Source: Oligoflexus sp.
GTDB taxonomy: Bacteria; Bdellovibrionota_B; Oligoflexia; Oligoflexales; Oligoflexaceae
Assembly (NCBI GenBank): GCA_014377445.1
Contig: JACMPP010000111.1
Coordinates: forward strand, 1-51,536
Reading direction: 5' to 3'
Length of the DNA stretch: 51,536 nucleotides
Every line of letters begins with the position of its first letter. Position 1 is the first letter of the stretch. This document shows positions 44,908 through 51,536 of the stretch, in pieces. Made by a program: the position numbers and the translations under genes. The notes beneath the pieces are model-generated. The model was not told the origin of the DNA, ran no database searches, and was given only the letters and a program-made list of their open reading frames with translations.

Positions 44908-44936
44908 GAACTCTCTCATGGAGTCCCGCCAAGCTT
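44908..44936 (+). promoter_or_regulatory. Leader hairpin before the aromatic hydroxylase gene
   Basis: GCGG/CCGC outside and ACTC/GAGT inside, with one A-C mismatch and loop TCTCATG, form a hairpin about 20 bases before the ATG. The following stretch CTTCTCGAGGAGAATG holds the ribosome site. It could be a weak terminator of pyrEF or a translational control element; the lack of a T-run favours the second. Confidence 0.35.
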
Positions 44937-44954
44937 CTCGAGGAGAATGCTCTT

Positions 44955-46715
44955 ATGACTCGTACCATCGATAAACTCCCGTCTCACTTGCGCCCTTACG
45001 TCAGTGAGCACGATTACAGTAAATACAACGCCCGGGACCAAGCGGCCTGGCGCTACATCATGCGTCGCAGCCATGATTTTTTCAAAGATCATGCCGTCGA
45101 CAGTTATAAAAGCGGTTTCAAAAAAAGCGGCCTCCAGGTCGATCACATTCCTCACATCGACGATATCGATCGTGCGATGCAGGAAGTCGGTTGGGGGGCA
45201 GTGCCCGTTGTAGGATTTATCGCGCCCTGGGCTTTTATCGAATTCCAAGCGCGCAAAATCCTCCCCATAGCCACCGACATGCGAACTGTCGATCATATCG
45301 CTTACACCCCGGCGCCTGACATCGTTCATGAAGCAGCAGGCCACGCTCCCATCATTCCTGACAAAGAATATAGCGATTATCTCGCCTACTATGCTTCGCT
45401 GGGCACCAAGGCTCTTTATTCCAAAGAAGATCTTATGGTTTATGAGGCGGTGCGTTACCTCTCCGATATCAAGGAAAAGCCGGAGAGCACTCCGGCCGTC
45501 ATCGCCGGTGCTGAGAAACGACTCAAGGATGTCCTGGCCAGCTTTAGCTTCGTCAGCGAACAGACTCTTGTCGCGCGGATGAGCTGGTGGACGTCAGAAT
45601 ACGGCCTCTCCGGTTCCGTCAAGAACCCCAAGATCTACGGTGCAGGCCTTCTCTCGTCCGTTGGCGAATCCAAACATGCGATGACCGACAAGGTGAAAAA
45701 GATCCCCTTCAGCATCGATTGCATCAATTACACTTACAACATCACCGAGCCACAACCTCAGCTCTTTGTGGCTGAAGATATGGCCCACCTGACCAGCGTG
45801 CTGCATGAGCTTGATGCCCTGCTCGCCTTTAAACGTGGGGGCGGGGAATCGCTCCAAAAGCTTAAGGATAGTCGGGCCATCGGCACGGTTTGTCTCGACA
45901 CAGGCGCCTGCATGTCAGGCGTTCTCGAGACTTTTGAGACGACGGGCGAACGCATCGACTTCGTGAAATTCTCGGGCCCAGTTCAGCTCTGCATGGGTGA
46001 CAAGCAGATCAAAGGTCACGGACTTGAGCGTCATGGCGAAGGCTTCAGCACTCCGCTGGGCCGACTCGTGAACAAGCCCGAGCAAAAGATTTCGGTCATG
46101 GACGACAGCACCTTGTGCGGCCTCGGTATCGAAACGAATAAATTGGTCCAGATGAAATTGACCTCGGGTTTTGAAATCAAAGGCCAACTCCTGCAGATCA
46201 TCCGTCATGAGGGCAAAGCCCTGCTCATGACTTTTAAGGACTGCCGTCTAAGCAAAGGCGACAAGACCTATTTCGACCCAAGCTGGGGTTTTTTCGATAT
46301 GCTGCTTGGTGATGAGGTCCCTTCCGTTTACGGAGGGCCAGCGGATCGCGAGAGCTTTGGCGAACATGAAATCTCTGAGCCGGATACAACTCCAGCTCGC
46401 GAGAGTCCATTCAATGAATTCGAGATCAGCAACTTTACGCGCTACCAAAAATTACGTGATATCCGTTCGTCTCTGACCAAGAAATCGGGGGATGCGGCAG
46501 CCGTTCGTTCCCTCATCGCTCTTGGGGAAGAAACGTATTCCAAGGCCAAGGACGAGTGGCTCCTTATGCTTGAGATCTACGAACTGGGCCGTGAGCAAAA
46601 GCTCGAGGGAACCTGGATGAGTCAAATCAAAAGAGAATTGGATACCAAAGAAAAGAATGTGAAGAATCCCGACATTTCGGAGCTGGTGGGCGAAGGCCTG
46701 CGGATTATCCACTAA
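44955..46715 (+). CDS. Large aromatic amino acid hydroxylase (phenylalanine 4-monooxygenase type)
   Basis: 586 residues, twice the size of the ordinary bacterial enzyme. Residues ~1-300 are the pterin- and iron-dependent hydroxylase domain: VDHIPHIDD, GWGAVPVVGFIAPWAFIEF, DIVHEAAGHAPI (iron His 125 and His 130), and ARMSWWTSEYGL (iron Glu 215). Residues ~300-586 form an extra C-terminal region with beta-rich and then helical segments, present in related large hydroxylases of Bacteroidetes and some other bacteria, whose role is unknown. No regulatory ACT domain is seen at the N-terminus. Expected reaction: Phe to Tyr. No pterin-4a-carbinolamine dehydratase is nearby. GAGGAG precedes the ATG. 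Confidence 0.88.
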   Translation: MTRTIDKLPSHLRPYVSEHDYSKYNARDQAAWRYIMRRSHDFFKDHAVDSYKSGFKKSGLQVDHIPHIDDIDRAMQEVGWGAVPVVGFIAPWAFIEFQARKILPIATDMRTVDHIAYTPAPDIVHEAAGHAPIIPDKEYSDYLAYYASLGTKALYSKEDLMVYEAVRYLSDIKEKPESTPAVIAGAEKRLKDVLASFSFVSEQTLVARMSWWTSEYGLSGSVKNPKIYGAGLLSSVGESKHAMTDKVKKIPFSIDCINYTYNITEPQPQLFVAEDMAHLTSVLHELDALLAFKRGGGESLQKLKDSRAIGTVCLDTGACMSGVLETFETTGERIDFVKFSGPVQLCMGDKQIKGHGLERHGEGFSTPLGRLVNKPEQKISVMDDSTLCGLGIETNKLVQMKLTSGFEIKGQLLQIIRHEGKALLMTFKDCRLSKGDKTYFDPSWGFFDMLLGDEVPSVYGGPADRESFGEHEISEPDTTPARESPFNEFEISNFTRYQKLRDIRSSLTKKSGDAAAVRSLIALGEETYSKAKDEWLLMLEIYELGREQKLEGTWMSQIKRELDTKEKNVKNPDISELVGEGLRIIH

Positions 46716-46735
46716 CTTTCGATCTCAATTTAGTT

Positions 46736-49084
46736 TCAAAAAAGCCTGTCTTTTTCAGTAGAAATTTCGATCGGAAGCATCGGGACATCAGGGCTCGTTT
46801 CGAGCGCCTCAGCCGTAGGCTTGAAGGGTAGTTCCACGACCTTGGCCCGTAGATTCTCCCCAGCGCTTGAGCCTTGTCGGTAGAAAACCGGAGGCTGCCC
46901 TAAGGGAGCGGAAACGGCAATCCATTCCCCCGAAGACGTCCATTCGCTACCCGTCCAAAGATGGACCCAATGTCCCTTGGGCAAATACAAGGTTTTGGAG
47001 CGGGCTCCCGAATCAGTCACCGGCGCTATCATAAAGTCGGGTCCAAGCATCCACTGATCCTTGATATCCCAGGCGATAGGATCAGTCGGAAACTCCAGGA
47101 AGAGATACCGGGCCACGGGATAGCCTTTGGTTTCCGCAGCGACGAACAGCTCCTGACGATAGTCGACCAGAGCCGCATAGATCTTGGCAAAGTAGGCATA
47201 GAAATCCAGCGTCGATTCATCCGAGTAGAACTGATGGTTGAGCGATGGGTTGACCCCTTCGTGATTGCGGAATATCGAAGTAAAGGCTGACATCTCCATG
47301 CCGCGGAGCAGGAGCTCTTTACTGCGGAAGAAATTCAGCAGAGGGTAGCCCGCAATCTTTTGCCGAATCGATACGTAGCCGCCCATGTCCGCATGATTGA
47401 GACTCAGCCCACTGATACCGCCTGACAGCAGACCCATGATCGCTGACTTCATGCCATCATATTCGTCCCAGGTCGTCATCTGATCCCCTAACCAAAACAG
47501 CGAAGCTTTGGCAGGACTCCGAGTCGAAGCACTCCGATAGAAAGGGATGATTTCATCGCTTTGCCCTAGCTCTTCAATCGCCTGCTGATTGGCTTCCGCC
47601 CAGAGTTCAGGGTATCGATTGTGGACTTCGCTGGCTTTACCCATCGCAATTTTCGCATCGAAAGGCAAACCTTCGCCGAAATCCGCCATCCACCCTTTGA
47701 GACCGATACCGATCAACTGGTCTTTGATGATGGATTTATACCAACGAAAGGCGTCGGGGTTGGTCAGATCGATCAAGGTTCCACTAATCCCGCTGCTATC
47801 GATCTCGTAAGGCGCTCCATTGGCCTTCTGCACGAGGTAACCCTTCGCCTTGGCTTCCGCATAAAAATTGCGGGCCTGGCCGCCTCTGCTTGTCGTGTCG
47901 CTTAGAAACGGGTTGATGTAGCCGAGAGTTGCGATTTCACTCTGTTTAAAATCAGCGACGAGCTGCTCCCAGTCGGGATAAAGGCTTCGATCGAGCTGCC
48001 AATTCCACCACAAGCGGGTACCGATCAGGGTTTGCCGCACGCCTTGCCAGTCTTGGAGCCAGAAGGCCGCGATGGGCGTATCATGCGCCTTCAACTGCGC
48101 CCACATTTTGCGAACCACAGCGCTGCCACCCATCAAGCCGACGATAGCGCCTTTATGAAACCACTTGGGTAAAGCCTTCATCCGGCCCGAATATTCGGTA
48201 AAGGCTTCTATTATCTGCAAGGGCGATTCGCCGGAGAGGATTTGACCCGTGAGGTCCCTATTCCAAACCGCGATCTCTACGGCTTCTGGTCTTGTCAGAT
48301 TGAAAAGCGAGTACTCGCTGTTTTCGAGAAACAGGCCGCGATTCTTATTCGTGAGGTAAAAGGGGATAGCCGTATAAGTTGTATACCATGCGCCGGCAGT
48401 TCCCTTGGCGACGGTATTCAAGAGAGCGCTGAAAGGCTGCAGGCCGCGCAGATGCCCTTGCTCAGTGGCAAGAATTGGAACGTTGCGACCTTTGAGATCG
48501 AGGCTGCTAAATTGTTCGCCAAACCCATAAAAATGTTCGTCAGGCGAGGAGGCGTACACAAGGTAACTGCGGTTGATCTTCTGCGCTTTGGTGATGCGGT
48601 CGATCTCGAAAAACTCGAGCTTGAACTGCAGCCGACTCGGCGAGGCCTGGGTAAAGCTCAAGGCGTAGGCGACATCGCAATTGGGTCCTTGCAGGCGTCC
48701 TAATACCGTCACGGCCGCTTGGTCTTTTGTCAGTGCATCCACCGACTGCTCTCGGCATTTGACACCGTCGGCTTGATCTTTGAGGATAAAGGAGCCTCGG
48801 CCCTGCCACACCGTCTCCCGACCTTGACCTGCAAGCACAAAAGCCTGAGCGGGAAGAGTTTGCCACAGAATTTTCGAAGTCGGCGATTCTACCGTCAGTT
48901 GCGTTGCTGATTGATCCCATAAAATCTTAAAGGCACCGATAGAATACTCCACCGTCGGCGCTCGGCCCGTTACTCGCGACTGGTCCTGGCCTCGCCAATC
49001 ATGCCGTGGACTCCACTGCTCCTGCGCCTCAGCATAGAGAGAAATTCCAAAGGCGACACACCACAAAAATAGGATCTGTATCAA
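46736..49084 (-). CDS. Secreted GH31 sulfoquinovosidase (YihQ-like)
   Basis: 782 residues from a TTG at 49082-49084 with GGAG seven bases upstream. A Sec signal peptide ends near AEAQE. The GH31 barrel is of the YihQ subfamily: FWLQDWQGVRQTLIGTRLWWNW contains the Gln344, Arg357 and Trp360 that align with the sulfonate-binding Gln288/Arg301/Trp304 of E. coli YihQ. The nucleophile is Asp468 in WMADFGE, the acid Asp534 in LGDQMTTW, and Tyr570 in MGGY is also conserved. It should release sulfoquinovose from sulfoquinovosyl glycerides of plant or cyanobacterial membranes. E. coli YihQ is cytoplasmic; the signal peptide here moves the step outside. No sulfoquinovose pathway genes are nearby. Confidence 0.85.
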   Translation of the reverse strand: MIQILFLWCVAFGISLYAEAQEQWSPRHDWRGQDQSRVTGRAPTVEYSIGAFKILWDQSATQLTVESPTSKILWQTLPAQAFVLAGQGRETVWQGRGSFILKDQADGVKCREQSVDALTKDQAAVTVLGRLQGPNCDVAYALSFTQASPSRLQFKLEFFEIDRITKAQKINRSYLVYASSPDEHFYGFGEQFSSLDLKGRNVPILATEQGHLRGLQPFSALLNTVAKGTAGAWYTTYTAIPFYLTNKNRGLFLENSEYSLFNLTRPEAVEIAVWNRDLTGQILSGESPLQIIEAFTEYSGRMKALPKWFHKGAIVGLMGGSAVVRKMWAQLKAHDTPIAAFWLQDWQGVRQTLIGTRLWWNWQLDRSLYPDWEQLVADFKQSEIATLGYINPFLSDTTSRGGQARNFYAEAKAKGYLVQKANGAPYEIDSSGISGTLIDLTNPDAFRWYKSIIKDQLIGIGLKGWMADFGEGLPFDAKIAMGKASEVHNRYPELWAEANQQAIEELGQSDEIIPFYRSASTRSPAKASLFWLGDQMTTWDEYDGMKSAIMGLLSGGISGLSLNHADMGGYVSIRQKIAGYPLLNFFRSKELLLRGMEMSAFTSIFRNHEGVNPSLNHQFYSDESTLDFYAYFAKIYAALVDYRQELFVAAETKGYPVARYLFLEFPTDPIAWDIKDQWMLGPDFMIAPVTDSGARSKTLYLPKGHWVHLWTGSEWTSSGEWIAVSAPLGQPPVFYRQGSSAGENLRAKVVELPFKPTAEALETSPDVPMLPIEISTEKDRLF

Positions 49085-49328
49085 AGATCTTCTCCTTAAC
49101 CAAAAGCCGTTGCTTAGATTCTATCATTAATGCGCAATCTGTCGCAAAGCATCTACAGCGTCATTAGGCTTAAATCGTGACTCAGGAAGAATTTGGTGGG
49201 ATTCCATGATAATTGCTAAAGCTCTCGCTCGGAATCCTGGATTTTTATATCAAGACTTGCTATAGCGTCGTGATTTGGGCTAGAGAAAACGGAGTAAATC
49301 AATATTCAACCATTACTGGAGTCATCGA

Positions 49329-50423
49329 ATGAGTATACTTGAAAAAAGCCTTTTGCCAATTTTTGCGGCCTGTCTGAGCCTGTCAGCTCAAGCCGGCGAC
49401 AAGACCTATCTTGGAATGCCGATCAAAGCGGTCGACATCCATATGCATCCCGGTACCTACGAAAACATGGGTCCCATCGGCAAAAAATTTGTAAAGAGCT
49501 CGCTTCCCGATGCTCTCCCTGATTTTCTGAAAAACAGCGCGCTGTCGGTCGTGGGTAATCTTATGCTCGATCCCTACGGAGCTTTTATCGGCATCAAAGG
49601 CGAGTGTGAAAAAGCCGGTCTTGAACTTTGCGGCCTCTTCGCGATTTACGCGCCGCAGACCTGGGGCGTTGCCAGCAATGAATACGTCATCGGTAAATTA
49701 TCGGACAAAAAGAACCGTAAGAAAGACGGCAGCCTGGCTTTCTTCGGCCTTGCGAGCGTGCGGATGCAGGACTGGAACATGGGCGAAGCGAACGAGCTTG
49801 CCAATCTCCGCAAAGCTCTGAGCGACCCTAGGATGAAAGGCATCAAGATGGCCTTCATCCACAACAACATTCCTCTCGACGACGCTCAGTACGATAGCAT
49901 TTATCAAGTCGCTGACGAGCTGCAGGTTCCGGTATATCACCATGTGGGGTCGTCACCGCTACAAAAACTCGCTGATTTCAACAACGACGAAGAGCAATCG
50001 GAATACATCGCCAGCTACGATCCCTCCAAGCTCGAGCGTGCGATCGTCCTTTTCCCCAAAGTTAAATTCATCTTGGGCCACATGGGCTTCGACTTTAACA
50101 AAGAAGGCTACGATTTCTCGAGCACCGTATACGACCTCGCCGCGAAGTACCCGAATGTTTACCTGGAAATCTCGGCATTCGGTCGCTCGGCCTATGACCC
50201 CGAAGGCAAAGAAATGGACAAAGTTCTGTTCAACATCAAACAAAAGAATCTGATCGGCCGTACGATCTATGGTTCGGATGGCCCTGGTTTCCCAGGCGGC
50301 ACCGAGAAGTATATGGACGCGACCTTGCGCAGTCTTGAGCGTACCGGCTACTCCTATGAGGAAGCTGCTGCCGTACTTCGCAACAACAGTTTCGAACTCT
50401 TCAAACTTGATACTCTTCGTTAA
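49329..50423 (+). CDS. Exported amidohydrolase-2 family protein
   Basis: 364 residues with a Sec signal peptide (cleavage near AQAGD). The barrel has VDIHMHPG (two metal His, ~36-41), VPVYHHVGSSP (third), KFILGHMGFD (fourth) and TIYGSDGPGFPGG (metal Asp), the layout of the amidohydrolase-2 (aminocarboxymuconate decarboxylase-like) family. Members hydrolyse or decarboxylate small cyclic or aromatic compounds; the substrate cannot be read. Signal peptides are unusual in the family. It stands alone, divergent from the sulfoquinovosidase with a 244-base shared promoter region, and is followed by a strong terminator. Confidence 0.82.
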   Translation: MSILEKSLLPIFAACLSLSAQAGDKTYLGMPIKAVDIHMHPGTYENMGPIGKKFVKSSLPDALPDFLKNSALSVVGNLMLDPYGAFIGIKGECEKAGLELCGLFAIYAPQTWGVASNEYVIGKLSDKKNRKKDGSLAFFGLASVRMQDWNMGEANELANLRKALSDPRMKGIKMAFIHNNIPLDDAQYDSIYQVADELQVPVYHHVGSSPLQKLADFNNDEEQSEYIASYDPSKLERAIVLFPKVKFILGHMGFDFNKEGYDFSSTVYDLAAKYPNVYLEISAFGRSAYDPEGKEMDKVLFNIKQKNLIGRTIYGSDGPGFPGGTEKYMDATLRSLERTGYSYEEAAAVLRNNSFELFKLDTLR

Positions 50424-50518
50424 GCTATCGACGCTGGATTCTGCTGAAAAAGCTTCGAATCGAGCATTTCTTTGCCGATAAAATCAAGGCCATGCCATTC
50501 CCCAGGCTAATAAGAAAT

Positions 50519-50547
50519 GAGGCGCCGCGGTTTTCCGCTGGCGCCTC
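50519..50547. terminator. Strong bidirectional terminator
   Basis: GAGGCGCC-GCGG, loop TTTT, CCGC-T-GGCGCCTC: twelve pairs with one bulged T. The plus side continues TTGAATTTCTTTT and the minus side ATTTCTTATTAG, so it can stop both the amidohydrolase transcript and a converging one. Confidence 0.85.
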
Positions 50548-50574
50548 TTGAATTTCTTTTGCGGGTAACTCCGC

Positions 50575-50743
50575 TCAGAGGGTCTTCAAATATTCCAAGA
50601 GATATTTTTGCACGCGATTGGCATCGGTGGCGGGAGACGTAGTTCGCGGCAGCTTTAGGCAATATCGTGCGGATGAAAGCATGAGCCGTAAAAGTAGCTG
50701 TCAGGATAATGCGCCGATTTTGAGATTCAATGCCAATCAGCAT
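50575..50743 (-). pseudogene. Decayed 3' end of a minus-strand gene
   Basis: A frame ending TGA 50575-50577 codes a protein-like tail (ATDANRVQKYLLEYLKTL) that extends up to only 35 codons before losing sense. The neighbouring frame (FIRTILPKAAANYVS) takes over upstream, as if one frameshift separated them. The strong terminator at 50519-50547 is correctly placed after this stop. Family unknown. Confidence 0.4.
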
Positions 50744-50830
50744 GAATTCGTGAGCAGAAGAGACGCTTACTTAAAAGATCATTTGAATGGTAAGATCGAA
50801 AAATGTTATGTCTACGATATAGGAGAATAA
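50681..50830 (+). CDS. Small hypothetical frame, possible gene fragment
   Basis: 49 codons from ATG 50681 to TAA 50828-50830, ending three bases before the next ATG. Its last codons contain the GGAG used as ribosome site by the next gene. The residues (ILRFNANQHEFVSRRDAYL) look protein-like but match nothing I know, and no ribosome site precedes it. It may be the end of a gene truncated by the junction near 50680. Confidence 0.35.
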   Translation: MSRKSSCQDNAPILRFNANQHEFVSRRDAYLKDHLNGKIEKCYVYDIGE

Positions 50831-50833
50831 CCC

Positions 50834-51536
50834 ATGCAAAGATCTCTTCTTTCGACTCTCTTTTCTATTGCTTCATTATTCATGATACAAGAAATATCGT
50901 ATGCACAGGAGTCCCTCCCATTTGCTCAATGCGATACAGACGTTAGTCGCGATCAACTTAATAAATTTGATCAGCAATTAAGAGATGCCGTAACAAAGAA
51001 TTCCTTCGCTGATTTTACCAGTCTTTTTGGAAATAAAGTGAGGTTCAATTACAAAGATCGAAGTTCTAAAATTGATAAGAAAGATGCACAATCTCTAAGT
51101 GTGCATAAAGATTTTATATTTACAGAAGAATTTAGAAAGGCAATTTCAGACGATAAAAAGCCTGATTGTGTAGGTTATCGAGGGCTTATGTATGCTGATG
51201 GGAAATTATGGGTAAATGCTTTTGAAACAATTGGTATTTCAGCTATTAATGCTGAGAACAATGGGCCAAAGGGTGAGATTAGCGCTATTGAACCAGTAAA
51301 GATTTTTGATTGTAAAACAGGAAAGCATCATGTGATTGTGGACCTTATTGACCAAGAAAACTATCGATACAGAAGTTGGTCGATATCGAAGGTTAGGACG
51401 AAACCGGACCTGGAAATTTTGAAGGGCAAACTGCTCACTGAAAGTCATGGTTCTTGCAGTCGGCAAAAGTTTAGTTTTAAAAACAGTAACACTATCTACA
51501 CCATCAAATCATCGTGCGCCGCTAAGGATAAAAACC
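50834..51536 (+). CDS. Exported AT-rich hypothetical protein, truncated by the window edge
   Basis: At least 234 codons from ATG 50834, with GGAG eight bases upstream, and no stop before the right edge. A Sec signal peptide (MQRSLLSTLFSIASLFM..., cleavage near SYA-QE) precedes a charged soluble protein with several Cys (AQCDTD, PDCVGY, FDCKTG, GSCSRQ). I do not recognise the fold. Codons are far richer in A/T third bases than in the neighbouring genes (many AAA, GAT, ATT, TTT), which suggests recent acquisition. Confidence 0.7.
   Translation, partial: MQRSLLSTLFSIASLFMIQEISYAQESLPFAQCDTDVSRDQLNKFDQQLRDAVTKNSFADFTSLFGNKVRFNYKDRSSKIDKKDAQSLSVHKDFIFTEEFRKAISDDKKPDCVGYRGLMYADGKLWVNAFETIGISAINAENNGPKGEISAIEPVKIFDCKTGKHHVIVDLIDQENYRYRSWSISKVRTKPDLEILKGKLLTESHGSCSRQKFSFKNSNTIYTIKSSCAAKDKN

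Larger units (their letters stand above)
50424..50833. other. 410-base gap with terminator, decayed gene end and a small frame
   Basis: Holds the terminator at 50519-50547, a minus-strand gene remnant at 50575-50743, and a small plus-strand frame at 50681-50830, described separately. Base composition turns more AT-rich from about 50680 onward, which marks the edge of a different DNA block. Confidence 0.5.

Noticed and set aside
50507..50743. 78-codon minus-strand frame
   Set aside because: It runs through the terminator hairpin and is rich in Arg and Ser as expected from an out-of-frame read; only its upstream part may belong to the decayed gene.

Overview
The window reads as chromosomal DNA of a free-living Gram-negative bacterium. 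Lipoprotein and Sec signal peptides, c-type haem proteins, a Tat-exported DUF1501 protein, Lgt plus an Lnb-like protein, type IV pilus functions, and c-di-GMP enzymes all point that way. The mixture (very large repeat lipoprotein with FGE-sulfatase domains, HTH regulators paired with small exported proteins, OvoA, many predicted lipoproteins) suggests Bdellovibrionota/Oligoflexia, but this is an inference; no rRNA or other marker is present.

Layout. 1-8249 (minus): a giant repeat lipoprotein ending in two FGE-sulfatase-like domains, then an alpha-carbonic anhydrase that has lost its start. 8525-13522 (plus): a four-gene export operon with two CxxCH haem proteins, a lipoprotein and a DUF1501 protein. 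13598-18340 (minus): a tight operon of a small unknown protein, a membrane-anchored sigma-factor-like protein, an Lnb-like (DUF4105) protein, a hotdog thioesterase, a GGDEF diguanylate cyclase and a prepilin peptidase. 18489-24233 (plus): MutS2, a single-chain 2-oxoacid dehydrogenase E1 and a pseudopilin-like protein. 24454-28290: an EAL protein, phosphate acetyltransferase, and a YaaW-like protein.

28291-33653 is the accessory-looking part and the most unusual. It holds a start-less open frame with a strong terminator, a membrane-anchored alpha/beta hydrolase, a stretch rich in hairpins that may be a structured RNA, and two tandem copies of a two-gene module. Each module is an HTH regulator overlapping by ATGA with a small exported protein, and each has the same upstream box and its own terminator. 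I do not recognise the module as a described system.

33803-37954 holds lgt, a glutaminyl-cyclase-like M28 protein, a secreted HSL-type esterase and a zinc alcohol dehydrogenase. 38172-43129 (minus) is an ovothiol-type operon: ovoA, a group II PLP decarboxylase and a class V PLP enzyme. 43389-46715 (plus) holds pyrE, pyrF and a large aromatic amino acid hydroxylase. 46736-51536 holds a secreted GH31 enzyme with the sulfoquinovosidase signature, an exported amidohydrolase, a decayed gene end and an AT-rich gene running off the right edge. No tRNA, rRNA, CRISPR array, integrase or transposase was seen.
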